The notes beneath the pieces are model-generated. The model had not been told where the DNA came from, searched no databases, and worked only from the letters and a program-made list of their open reading frames with translations. A stretch of 64,000 bases of DNA from Lactifluus volemus (Eukaryota > Basidiomycota > Agaricomycetes > Russulales > Russulaceae), in assembly GCA_022376515.1 (NCBI GenBank), contig WTXI01000003.1, forward strand, positions 124,001-188,000, read 5' to 3'. Positions 47,362-59,450 of the stretch are shown one piece after another; positions within the stretch are counted from its first letter, which is position 1, and each line of letters begins with the position of its first letter. Made by a program: the position numbers and the translations under genes.

Positions 47362-48880
47362 ATGTCTATCACTGCTCTATTTCTTCTCTTATCATCGTGC
47401 TCGCTCTTCAACTTCTCTTCGGCGCACCCGCGAGGCCACGGGTCAAGTCCGCTCGTTAGGCGCACACCGCCTCAGGGATTTTACGACCCCACCAGCCTCG
47501 GCGGTAGTTGGCTCACGGTACGTTCATATATATTTCGAACGAATATGAGCGTTTTGGCATCTTCTTACCCCCCCTCCCCTCTGTAGCAAGTGAACAACAC
47601 CTTCCCTCCCGGCCTTGGAGAACCAATAAATGTCATCCTACTCGGCACGTCTGATCCCGCGGTTCTGGTCGACCAGCAGACTGATGGGGGCTATCGTAAC
47701 TACCTTCTGTACGTCCCCCACTCACTTCCTCCTGTGAAAATGGCATGTGACGAACCCTCTCCCCCACTACTGCCACTGCCGTCCCCGGCCTTTCTCCGCA
47801 CCATCCTTCCTCCCCACGTCCGCTTCTTCTAATAGATCTTTCGGGTTCGCTGGCGAATGCCTTGGACAACACTCGGGGAGCGACCAACAGGCAAATCTCG
47901 GCGACGGTCATGGTTACTGTGGGTCCAGCGACATTCTTCCTTTCCTTTCAACCCCTCAGAATTTATTTTTATTTTTTTCACTTTTTTAAATTTCAGTGAA
48001 TGAAACAGCAGTGATGCGATGGGACTATGGTGATCCAACGCTGGGCACATGCCAAGAATCGATTCAGGGCGGAAATCATTTCCGTTATTGGACACAGACA
48101 GGTGCCCAAGCGAACAGGTGCTCTTTACCGTGCATCTCTTGACGGTGATTAATTGTTTCCCTTCTTTTTTATATAGTGGAGCCATTTTCATGGCTCTGTC
48201 GTACGAGGAGCCGGAACAATGTGAGTTTTTTGTTGGCTTGGATTTACATGTCCTGCTTCCCAGTTTTATGTTGGCTTACGTGTCCAAGTGAACCACGACA
48301 TCATTTTCAATGGGTGCGAGTTCTCACGTTCTAGACATTTCTCTCTCCTTACACAGCTAACAACCCCCCCCCCCCCTTGAAAAGATATAACCTTGCTCGG
48401 TTCGCCCACGCGTTAGTTCCTTGCCCTTCCGTTCTGTACTCACAAAAACTACCGCAGCGACTGGCTAGTTGGCAATGCAACTGCGCAACCAGCCCTCATA
48501 CCGACAGCGAACCTGACGAACGGAACGACCTATTCAGGACAGACATCTTACGGCGGATACGTGTACCAGACCAGTGTGCAATACGTCTCTGGGCACCTTT
48601 CAAACACCTCGAACGGGATCAACCATTTCGTCACCGTCGGCGCGAACGGGACAGATGCCGTGGATGGGCTCATTGCGATGCTGAACGTGAAAATTCTGTC
48701 GGCACCCTCTGGAGCAACGAAAAGCAAATCGTGCGTTATTTGCTTCTTTTTCCTATACCAGAATACTGATACCCTCCTTCCGTCTGTAGCGATGCGCGGT
48801 TATCTGTGCCACTGTCCCTTTTCCCTGTCCTCGCCGCGGTTTTTCCCATGCTACTGTCAACGGTACTATTCATGGCGTAG
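47362..48880 (+). CDS. Predicted secreted, GPI-anchored protein of unknown function
   Basis: Seven or eight short exons splice into one clean frame. The N-terminus MSITALFLLLSSCSLFNFSS is a signal peptide; a dibasic RR (SSPLVRRTPPQ) could be a KEX2 processing site. The mature part (QVNNTFPPGLGEPINVILLG, LSFGFAGECLGQHSGSDQQA, ETAVMRWDYGDPTLGTCQES, FYVGLRVQVNHDIIF, QTSYGGYVYQTSVQYVSGH) carries several N-x-S/T sites. It ends with SAPSGATKSKSDARL and a hydrophobic LFPVLAAVFPMLLSTVLFMA with no residues after it, as for GPI attachment. It resembles a conserved basidiomycete secreted family without known function. An intron near 48365-48376 contains a C14 run. Confidence 0.82.
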
Positions 48881-49207
48881 TTTTTCTTTTCCCCCACCCT
48901 TCTTGGACGGACATATCAGGACGGACAACAAACTACTACTCAATGGCCATTCATACCAGACCCTGGCGTATTTCATCTGACTTTTTGTAACTTTTTACTT
49001 AGAGCACTAAACATTGGCCGCTCGAACTACTGTGTAGACTCACGTACAGCAGGGCACGTTTTCCTTTTTACTCCTTTATACTATACTATTGCAGCAGCAT
49101 ACAAGGACGTCTGCGAACTAGAATCTGCTTTTCAGGGATTATACTATTTTTCGGATTTTTACATACAGTCGGAAATTAGCGCTTGATGAATACAGTAAGC
49201 AGTGATT
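48881..49207. other. Intergenic between convergent genes
   Basis: This is a 327-bp AT-rich spacer between the stop codons of the secreted protein (plus) and eIF3i (minus). It would hold both 3' ends. No gene is seen. Confidence 0.6.
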
Positions 49208-50433
49208 CTAGCTGAGAATTTCTGTTTCTCCATACGGCCGCGCTTTGAAATAGCTCTCGTCATAGTGGTGCACCCGAACAAAGCCATCCTCGCCTCCGGA
49301 TGCATACGCGGTGCCTGCCGGATGGACCGCGATCCTAAAGAACCACACCACGGGGAAAACAACATCATTTACGTGGAGGGAAGGGGATGAAAGAGGAATG
49401 ACATACGTGTTCAGCGGACCAAAGTGACCTTTGACACGGCCGACTTCTTCTTCGAACACGCGATGCCAGAATCGCGCTTCGAATTTACCCTGTCTTAACG
49501 ATGTCGTCGTGACACTCATCGCTTCCTGACCACCACCCAACAGAACCTATCCAACCAAATTATCGTTTAGTAAACGTCGAGTTTGTTTGGGGACGGAAGG
49601 CGCACGTAGGGCAAATTTGGGTCTAGCGCGGCGCTGTTCAGCGGCGTCTCTGTCTGGAACGTCTTGAGCACGGTGAGCGTCTTGGCGTCGTGTATGCGGG
49701 CCGTCTTGTCCTTGCTGCTCGTGATAAAGTAAGAGCTATCGGGTGAGAGCTGCAGATCGGTCACGACGTCCATGTGTGCGCGTTCGTTTGAGAGCACCTC
49801 TTCGCCCGTGCGCGCATCGAAGAGCGCAACTTTACCGGATTCGTGACCGGTCAGGATCAGATTGGGCATGTATGGGAACGCGCATACGGTCGCTTTGCTA
49901 CCGATCGGGTGGAACATCGATTCAGGTTCTGTGCTCTCTGTTCGAAATTTGGGGCTACAGAGTCAGGAAGAGGAGGAAGGAGGAGGTTTTGCGCACGTTG
50001 GGTACCGTCACCGTCACGATTGATATTGAATATGCGGATGGCGCCTTGATGGCCCATGCGTTGCTCAGTGATACATACGACTTGTTCGTCATCGTCCGAA
50101 AAGGCGACACGTTTGACAGCCGTCGGGAACTCCCATACGAAAAGACATTTTCCCGTCTGCACTGACCAGAGCCGCATCTCATTGTCTGCCGAACCCGAGA
50201 CGAGAAAGTGTGATTGTGCTTGCAGAAGGGCGTGTGAGCATTGAGGCAAAGGGGAAGGGAGAGGAGACAGACAATCGACGTCATGGTCCATACCGTTCCG
50301 TTGTGTCCGTTGTATGTGCCTAGACGCTCCCCATTGTGGGAGAACCAGACATTGATGACATCGTCTTTTGAACAGGAAAAGAGGAGATCGCCCTCTTTGT
50401 TAAATTTTATTTGCGTCAAGGAACGCTCGTGGC
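49208..50433 (-). CDS. TIF34: Eukaryotic translation initiation factor 3 subunit I
   Basis: eIF3i is a seven-bladed WD40 protein of the eIF3 complex on the 40S ribosome. The conserved order is present: [142 protein letters not shown], and [20 protein letters not shown] to the stop at 49208. The last blade crosses an intron (about 49335-49410). The exon begins at a TTTGCAG acceptor (50434); the first few codons lie on an upstream exon I could not place. A one-base loss near 50283, in the expected T-V-W-T-M-D-V-D, breaks the frame and is probably an assembly error. Confidence 0.92.
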
Positions 50434-51350
50434 CTGCAAAAAATAAATGGTATGTTGGCACATTCGAACAAAGAGACAGATTGATCAGAACCTTGCAGAA
50501 GAATCGGCCTCTATTTTGGGTTGTATCAGAGCGGTCAATAGGTGAAAAGCAAAATGTTTATACGCACCATTACTTTTCACTTTCTCTCTCCTCGACGACA
50601 ACAAGGTATGACAAGCCAAATAAGGCCAAATACTGTAATAGCAGGAACCCCCCAGCCTTGCCCGTTTTCCCACACCACACCTAGCCTGAGTACATAACCA
50701 GACTTATTCAAGCTTGTGAAGCACAGCCTCGACTGGTGTTACATTCTGTTCCGTTATTGCTGTCATGGGCATCTTCTGGCAGCGAAGGCGAAGATGCGTC
50801 TCACCAATACAAATCATGGGCATCCATCTGGACCTTCCATGAATTCGCCTCAACCCAATAATACACGTCCCATGATTCCCTGTGGAGAAAGTGACCCTGG
50901 CGCCGCTAATATCAAGGCGAGGGCTAGTCCACAATTGAGGGACGCGTGATGTGATCCTAGACAGTGACCTCAACTATCAAACTCTGAATGGACAAGATCA
51001 GCAGGTGATGATCTAGCAATGTGGCCGCACGTCAGAATCTCCACACTAGCGTGCAAGCTAATTTGAGTGATTTGACCCTGTACAGTATAGAACAACGCGA
51101 CAAGGTATGATACGCTTGAAATAACTCTTTTGCATATCCAAACACGGCTAGTCAGCAGAATCCCACCGACTTTCGATCAGAACTAGTATACTTGGGACCG
51201 ATTCGGATATGCCCCATGCAAAGTCTCTTTCATCTCAAGCCGTTGTCTTTTCAGAATATAAATATCGATAGGTAAGTAGTACAGTACTAGAATAGACTTA
51301 TGTTTATCATATGGACCGACCCTTGGTGACGGAATTGAACCCTAGCAACA
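50434..51350. other. Spacer holding the missing eIF3i first exon
   Basis: The first coding exon and promoter of eIF3i should lie between 50434 and about 50700, but no ATG with correct phase is obvious. From 50700 to 51350 I see no gene. Confidence 0.5.
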
Positions 51351-53538
51351 TCAATTTCCCAAGTTGTTTAACGACGCAACGACCAACTCTTTCGAGCGTT
51401 CTGATCTCGGACGAATCGTGCACACAAAGTTTTCAGGGTAGCTTTTTCATCATCAACATCGTCAGAAACCATGTGAACGCCAGAGATCTACAACTCACCA
51501 TATTACCCCTTGCGTGTAATCTTCTTTCGGGACCAGTGGGACCCCATCAGGGCCGAGGACGGGTGAGATATCATAGGTGGCCAGGACAGATGCAACGGCG
51601 ATCCACATGGAGGAGCGGGCCATGAACCTCCCTGGGCATATCCGTCGGCCGAACCCAAAGACCGCTTCGGGCAGCTTCACGCTGGGGTCAAGGAATCGCT
51701 CAGGCTTAAATCGACTCGCTTCGGGAAAGACGGATTCGTCGTGTAACACAGCCCTACAAAAAGAAAAATGAGATGTATTCGTTCCGCCCGACGCTTCATC
51801 AGTTTAGAAGGAGGGCGTGCTGTGGTTTTATCCTTACCAGGTGTTGCCGATCACCATACTCCCAGCGGGAAGGAAATAGCCTTCGTAGACATCGTCCGTG
51901 ACTAGACGGTGGGGAACAGCTGACATTTGAGGAGATCAGGCAGAGTTCGCTTCGCGAAGAGAGGAGCGAAGGCATACCAATCGGCGCAACGGGATGCCAT
52001 CGCAGCACTTCCTTGATGAGCGCTGAGACGTAAGGAAGCGACTTTTCGTCATGAAAGTCTGGAAGCCGGTCCGTGCCCACAACGTTGTCAATCTCCATCT
52101 GGGCCCTTCGTTGCGCGTCCGGGTGCAAAACCATGGCGAGGAAGAATGTACGGAGCGCAGCGACAGTCTTTGTAAGATCAGAATAACTTTAAGTTACTCA
52201 GAAACGATGCTCCACTAACCGTGTCCGCGCCACCTAATGTGATGATATATGAGATAAGTTCACGGAAATGAATGCAAAAGCTTACCAATATACATAGTTG
52301 CGGGTACAGCTTTTGATGTCAGTTCATCTTCATATGATGGTTTCTCTTGAAGACTGGATATCATAGAGGCTGCGACGGAAGGCACTGCAGCACCCTTTGC
52401 CTGAAAAAGTGATTGTCGGTATACAATGTGACTCAAAACAGATAGTGCGGGCGCACGAGAGCATCTTTGACGGTCTGATATGGCTTGTTCATCATGTCAT
52501 CGATATGAGGTGCCCACGTTTTAGCCTCCTTTTTGAAGCTAGCGCCCGGGAACCACCAAGGAAGGTGTATGTCTACACGGTTGTTCACATGTGAAAGGTG
52601 GTGCGACGGGATATCATTGATGACTTACAGAAAGGTAGCATATCGAATGTCCAACCCGTGACGGACGCTGATTCGATTGCTTGAAGCGCCTTCTCTGCCA
52701 AGGAGACGAATGGATCGTCGTGTGGGGCGATGTCAATGCCGTATGCGATGCCCATGATGACTTGCCCAGACATGCTGCAAAGCGACGTAAATCGTCGATC
52801 AGCAGTTTAAAAAAAGGTTACATTGACTGACAATCGCAGATGATCCCCATAGTGTTCTGGCGCCCGAAGTAGATTCACGAGAAGTTGGCGGGCAGCTTTC
52901 AGCTCTCGGGGCTGGTACCGTTGACTGGCGGTAGGATGGAAGTGTTCGTGAAACACTTTGCGCCAACTTCGCCACCTCGGACCATATGGAAGAAACGCGA
53001 TGTTCCAGCTCATGCGTATTCTGTGTGGAAACCCATCATTTGGTCAGCTTCTATTCAGATAGGGAACGTCGAGCACTCACAGTTGGGTCAGGGAAGGCAG
53101 TGGGGGTCTTGATATGGTATTGGTCAGTATCCCTGACTAACCTGAGGGAATACTCCGTACCTATCAGAGTATATCGAGGATCGCTTCTCAAAGAGCTCAT
53201 GCGCGGCTTTGGAGGAGTTCAAGACGATGACATGTGTGCCGAGAGCATTAGCATGTACTATTTCGGAATCTATCGTTCCCAAGATGTCAGGCACATTCTC
53301 GATTAAGTAGAGAAGATGACTTACTGTACTGTTTACCCCACTGCCAATACGTCAACCATGGGTTTGTACTGGGCATATCTAGTACATTCCCAATTATAGG
53401 TAGACCCCGGGGGCCAGGAGGAAGAGGAAGAGAATGTCGCCTCCTGCGGAAAATGTAGGCGAATATGACAAGACAGCACGAGATGATGAACGTCCATGCA
53501 CGAACGCCACGCAGAAAAACAAAAATCGGCATCTCCAT
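51351..53538 (-). CDS. Cytochrome P450 monooxygenase, microsomal
   Basis: ATG 53538 gives MEMPIFVFLRGVRAWTFIIS, an N-terminal membrane anchor, then basic FRRRRHS and the proline hinge LPLPPGPRGLPIIGN. Further family landmarks in order are: FLPYGPRWRSWRKVFHEHF (helix C), MYIGGADTTVAALRTFF (I-helix oxygen-binding motif, split by introns near 52205-52285), IKEVLRWHPVAPIG (ExxR), RFKPERFLDP (PERF) and FGFGRRICPGR with the heme Cys (about 51640). A last small exon after a GTGAGT donor (about 51499) restores the usual ending NFVCTIRPRSE, with the stop at 51351. About a dozen short introns are present. It resembles basidiomycete P450s of the CYP64-like type; the substrate is unknown. Confidence 0.88.
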
Positions 53539-56500
53539 ACTGGATAGTGACTTGGTTGAAACGAGGAAGGTGTGGTGTGGTTTACACGGTCGCTTCTCCT
53601 CTAGCGAGCTTTTATACCTTACCCAGTCCTTGAAGCCTGAAGTTAGAACAGGTTCCGAAACTGCACCACAATACCGTATGGGAAACTGTATCAGATGGAA
53701 TGAAACAACCACAGAGTCTCGCCAACTATGCGGATGAAATGAAGAGTCACCCCAGTGAGACCGGATCTGCGGGACTTTCCAGATGGCGGAACAATGCGAT
53801 GCAAGGGGGGAGGAAATATTATCCCATGCAAAGTAGAATATATCAGCGCCGGATCAGCCACGTAACGAGAGAAAATGTCTCCCTCTGGTAACGAACTGAT
53901 TGAAGGTTACGTCCAAGGGGTGTGAAATTTAAGTGCAAACATTGAGTCAGAGGATGCTATGATGGATACGGCTTTCCCGACTAGAAATCTGACTTTGATC
54001 AACTGTCAGCATGTAATAGGAATATTAGAACTAAGAAAAAGTACCTGAGTGCATCGGGTGACATGTGAGGATGATGTTTGGGGAACCCGCCAGATTCCTG
54101 GTTTGTTCGGAGCATGTCCACCGCCGCAAATGGTTCCATTGGTCCAACTTCTCGAGTGCATGACAGTATAGCAGCAGGACAAATTTGTGGGCGCCCTTTG
54201 AGAGAAACTAGCGTCTGTCAAAACTTGTGACGGTCATCCATCTCCACGCGGGCGTTCGGAAGAGACACCGAAGTCAGTCACGCTAGTATGTCACAAGCCA
54301 GCTGTATCAAAATGATTTTTCATCTTGTTCTTCCTGTTATCCAACCGTTTGTCTCCTCAATGTGGTGAAGGTATAGGCTTTCGGTCGTAAATCAGGAGGT
54401 CACGATGATGAGGGAGAGAATAAGGTAATCGAATAGTCCCGCTCTTGGTGCGCCGCCTCACGGACCGGGCTCGCCCACGCCGAGCATGTTTCAGCTCTTC
54501 TCGAAACACCATGGGTATACAGTAGTAAAGCGGCCATGCTCACGCTTAATGGGGTGCGACTGTTTACCCACGCCCAGGCCGTGCTGCCCTCAGGCTCTCA
54601 ACCTTCAAGTATAGGCTAACGTTTCATTGCGTTTGTGGCGATTGGGAAAGAATTGTGCGCACCGACGGCACTTGAACGGTTTGAATGGCGGGACGGGGGT
54701 AAGCCTACTACTTTAGCCAGGTTCATGGTGTCAATTTCTTACCCTAGATATGTCATAGTAGTCACTAACAGCATAGGAAGGAGCCTTCATTCGGTTAGGG
54801 AGAAGTACTGTAGCCTCTGTCAAAAACCAACTTATGGGCGGTGTTGTCACATGAGTCGCCTCATTTGGAACTCAGATCTTCTTACTCTAATGCCATTGAA
54901 ACGATCCTGACCTTCGAGTCGCGTTCTGCCAGCTAATACAACAATCGTTACTACAGGCTCCGGGGCATCTGAATCTCCTATGGACATGCCTTCCAAATCA
55001 ATGAGAGGTGCCATACCATACATGTCTGTCCTGGCCCTTGTTCCGTTCGATCGCCAGATGAGGTGTCGTCATCATTAGTAGACACAGAACACGAACGGGT
55101 CTCTGCAATTCACCGCTTCCGTCAACCTCACTTCATTTGGCTATTGGCAGGGTGGATAGGTAGCCACCGACAAGGCATCGCATCGCTGCTGCCCAGCCAC
55201 TAAAGTGACTAGACGGCGCCAATAGAAACACACAAGGTATTCAGTGACCAGTTTTCCAAGACTTTTCCGACGTAATATCCGTTTAATCATGCCGCGAGGC
55301 ATAAAGAACCTGCATCTTCGACCGGGTTCCCAAACTTGTCGGCTAGTGACGACCTTCGCTCAGCCCGCTGCGCTGTAGGGACCCTCAGGTGGTCTGCTCA
55401 TGTGCATACTGTTTGCATATCCGAGTCGGCAACTCTAGAAGGCGCTAATCGGCTTGGCACCGGCTGCCCACACACTGTACTGTAGTATCAATGTCGACGT
55501 CCATCATTGTCACTTCGAATTTCTTGCAGATTTCGGTCTGTAACGTTTATCGTTGGGGCTGGCCCGGGCGGCCTACTATTTAGTGCGCGCATACTTGTCT
55601 CGGAATGTAAATCCGCGGCACATCGAGACATGTAGCAAGCAGCTCCGAGTCGTTGCGAACGTGAAAGATAAGGTTACCAGTATTCGTTCGAATCGTTCAA
55701 TGTTCCATGTCAACAGCCTGATAAATTTATCCACTTCCCCCTCGTGCACATGATTTAGCTTATCAAACAATCGGCTTCAAGTTGGGTGCTTATTATTTGC
55801 ACCGCATAATTGATCGCGTGGCCCGACCGCCAGTGGCGGAAGAACCCAGAATGAAGATCTCATGTTTTGGGAACTTGAACACTCACACAAGTGGTACTGC
55901 TTGTTTTATTTCCCGTAGTCCTTTCTCACGAACGCCCCGGTCCTGGTGAGGGGCCTGATGTATTCAATCTGGACAATGATCATGGGCATCATAATCACTC
56001 GAGTCGGGTGGCGCAGTCCACCAAGGCACGCATCGCCACTCAGGCTACTCAGGTTTCAGCTCATACCATATGAGATTGAGTTCCTCGCGATAAGCAGAAC
56101 GAGGCTGCTATATCTCGCAAAAACCTTGATACTGCCTATGGAATAGCATTTTACGCCACTTATGGCATATAGTTGTCAATTAACCCCATGCAAGCAGTTT
56201 CAGACCCGGACTTGGACCTGTTTCAGAAGAGAAGGTCTGATCTTCTTAGCCTCATTGCCACAATGCAACGCCAGTGCCAGTGTCACGTGTGTTTGCGGTG
56301 CTTCAAGTCGGTTCGTTTCCCCACGACGAGGTGACTGAGGAGCGTCGTTACTGCAATTCAGCTCAAGCTGACCCCTTTGTCTATGAGTCTTATTCGTCCT
56401 TGGAAAAGGAGCATATCTACGTTTCCTACCTGGAGCAACCCCCCTTTCCAAGTCACACACATTTTTTCCGCTGCGTATCAACGAAACACTGGCACTGGAA

Positions 56501-57070
56501 GGAGGACATCACTCTGCCACCGGCAATACCTCACCTGTTACTCCTCGGGACTCGGAGTGGACTAGCCAACGACTCCCATCCTGTTTGTATTTAGCCAAAA
56601 ACTTGCCGTATACGATGCATCAAGATCTGCGTTACATTATTGACGAGCACTGCCATATTCGAGGGAAGAACACACGCCGTGGTTCGGGGTCGCATGCCAG
56701 TGAGCACGCCGCCCAGTGATCAATTTCTTTATTTTCAATATGATTGCAGACGGATCGAATTTCTCAATGAGGCTGATTTCATAGAAATGGACAGATATCT
56801 GTCCTGGTTCGTCCGTAGCATCTATCATGCCCTGACGGAGAAAGATTCGCTGATCTGTGAGTTTGAGCGGAGCTTGGGCATGATTTTGCAAGTCCCGGAA
56901 CGGCTATAGCATACCCCTTGTGCGTGCCCTCCCTTTTCGCCGCCACTGTCCCACCCGCTGTCGGCCTGTCACCTCCCCTTGGCCCACCCTCTTCTGTCAC
57001 CGCACCGCCCGCCCGCATCCTGTTTCCCTCTGTCACATCACCCTCCCCTTATCCCTATTGCTGACATGTA
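53539..57070. other. Gene-poor stretch of about 3.5 kb
   Basis: No domain-bearing or well-spliced frame. It contains short frames only, the longest at 56274-56594 and 56640-56909, without supporting features. It may include decayed genes. Confidence 0.5.
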
Positions 57071-57273
57071 TGACTTGTGCTGAGTAATTGATGACAGCTG
57101 CTGTCCAAGCAGAGTCTCAAGCTCAGGCTCCGCGTGAAGACCTGAAAATGTTTTGGAGATGATGATGCAACTTTTAAGCTGAGCATCCCCAAAAGCATTT
57201 TCAGACTTTTCAAGCTGAGATTGAGCTTGAGATCGTTCTGCTTGGACTATTGTCAATTACTCAGCACAAGTCA
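57071..57273. mobile_element. Foldback MITE-like element, about 200 bp
   Basis: TGACTTGTGCTGAGTAATTGA at 57071-57091 is matched by its reverse complement ending at 57273. Further inverted matches continue inward (GTCCAAGCAGA, TCTCAAGCTCA, CTGAAAATG, CTTTTAAGCTGAGC), so almost the whole unit can fold into one hairpin. No clear target duplication is seen. Confidence 0.75.
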
Positions 57274-58763
57274 AGATCTCTGTTGCTTTGAAGCTTGCTG
57301 TCTTGCTACTGGGGTTACTTCAGATGCTCGGAATCGCATGTCGTTCCCACTTTGGTTCTCATGAATCATGATAAGATTTCCTGTATCTCTTTATGAAGAT
57401 TACGACGTGTTATTTAAACAGGATATTTAGGTTCCACCTTTCCTCTGCTATTCTCATTGCTGAGCCTATCACGAACGACGTGTAGGGCTGTCCTTCAAGA
57501 GATCCGTTGCTGGCATCTAGGACCCACTTCCGCCATCCCAGATTTCCACATTCAAGTTCTTTGGGATGGGAAGAATATGTCACAGTCGACATAAACCATG
57601 TACCTGTCAGCATCACATTCAATTTCGACCACGACACCCGGCCCAGGCTGTGCATCGTCCAAGTTCTTGGGTATCTTTTTGTCGAAACTGCAGCCACTGC
57701 ATCCTGTCGTCTTCGCTCAATCATATAACTATTTAGTGCTCCAGTACCACATCCACTTGTGCGGAATGCGCGATGGGCTAGCGGGCGGCATCCACGCGAT
57801 GGAGCAAGATGGCAGCCTTACAAAAATCATCGGCGGGAGCTAGCCTAAGTGTCATCAGCATCCGGCGCACGGCCGGATTGATGTCCCCGCATTCGGACTC
57901 GGAATACCTTAACATTTTGGATAGTTCGCTGTATCCTCAGAAGAGAATAGAGCTCTGACTGTACAGCCAGCTCCTTCCCACGAAGATGCTTGCGCCGGAG
58001 GTCTGCCGTGACGCTCGAGTCCGAGCTTTTGATCGCCGAGTTTGTCATTAACGCTTTTCAGAATCTCTTTGCTCTCGTTCTGCTTGATGCAACTCTTGAG
58101 TCCCAGAGTCCCGCACACAATGACATGTCTCTACTTTTGGATCCTCCCTTCGTGCGACCTATGCCAGTGGGTCACCATGGTCGATGAAGCCCAAATCTCT
58201 ATTACTAGGTACGAACCGCACAATCCTCGTCCTCCGGATGCTTTCCGAAAGCCTCGGACCGGCAAGCTACACACGTCCCTGTGGATCAAATTGTAAAGAC
58301 CGGAAACCGTAGTCAATCATGGACGGCAATACGGACCTACAATATACATAGCATGCGGTGCCAGTATCGGAACGGTTGTACATCCTCCAAGTAAAGACCG
58401 GCTGGTGATCCGGAACTTCGAGAAGTCTCGAACGAGTTTTACTACATAACCGATACAGGGCACGAGCCATCTGGCGTTTCCTAGACAACGTGCACTTCGT
58501 CTTTTCTCTTCCCAATAACAATAACGTTGCTCCTCGATCGTGGCGGTGTCCGTCCACTTAGGAATGAAACTGGCGCTTCGCTAGTATAAGGCAATAAGGA
58601 CCGACGTTTTGGAATAGCCGAGCGTTTGCTCTATGTACCGGATCAGCTTCCACGGACGCATTTACCACTTCTCTCTCTTGAAATCTGAAACTTATAGCAC
58701 TATCCCCAGTCACGCGCGCTTCAGCTTCAGCATTACTGTATGATCATCAACAAACAAAATGCC
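57274..58763. other. Gene-poor stretch
   Basis: Short unsupported frames on both strands. No recognisable domain, RNA gene or repeat was seen by eye. Confidence 0.5.
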
Positions 58764-59243
58764 TTATCCTACAGGAGGGCCGAAGATCATAATTCGGGCT
58801 GGGCAAGTCTCATTGCACATCCCCATTCGCGACCTCCGAGTGCAACATTCGGCCAATGCCACCCGAGTCCGTGTGACCGGACCAAAGAAGGGCCTCGAGA
58901 TAAAGAGCAAAATGAAGATAAAGATAAAGAAAAAAAAGTCCCGATCACCTTTATCGTCGTTCCCTTTTTCGAAAAATGGGAACCACCTCCGCTTCTTCTT
59001 TCTCCACTTTGCGCAAAAACTAGATTGCCCCAACCAGTGATATATGGCGCCGCTCGGGCCGCTCTCATACGGGTATGATGATACAGGCTGCGGAATGCCG
59101 TCTCGGTATGGGGCATCCGCCGGAATAAAGCCGCCGCGGTGGCGGCGGTTGTGAAGGACAAGCCTATCCGGGCACATGTTGCAAAGGGGCTCGGTTGGTG
59201 GCTGTGGTCGCTTCCTCCTGGAGCAGCAACAACAATGTACCAA
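58764..59243 (-). CDS. Possible small orphan protein, cysteine cluster at N-terminus
   Basis: An open frame of 159 codons begins MVHCCCCSRRKRPQPP, with four consecutive Cys followed by basic residues, a pattern seen in S-acylated proteins. It later reads through a low-complexity FFFFIFIFILLF segment. I know no family, and the second half may not be coding. It is listed because of the length and the ATG context in an otherwise empty stretch. Confidence 0.25.
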   Translation of the reverse strand: MVHCCCCSRRKRPQPPTEPLCNMCPDRLVLHNRRHRGGFIPADAPYRDGIPQPVSSYPYESGPSGAIYHWLGQSSFCAKWRKKKRRWFPFFEKGNDDKGDRDFFFFIFIFILLFISRPFFGPVTRTRVALAECCTRRSRMGMCNETCPARIMIFGPPVG

Positions 59244-59450
59244 GAAGAGGCCGAGTCGGGCTCAAATTTCCGATGTCCGGAGACACGTGTTTGTCCACAC
59301 GTTAACGCTTAACGCTTGATTATCTGCAGCCCGTTTGGGCCTTCACAAGCTTCACACTCGATCCTGACCTGTCCCCTCGTCAGCCAATTAGCTGCCCTCT
59401 CTGACAGTCCTTTACAATGAAAAGAGGCGATCGCCAGTACGTCGTCTGCT

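Noticed and set aside
50704..50973. Short frames on both strands upstream of eIF3i
   Set aside because: They do not contain the expected first codons of eIF3i and show no domain.
56274..56909. Two overlapping plus-strand frames of about 90-106 codons
   Set aside because: They have no domain or splice logic and end in low-quality context; insufficient to call a gene.
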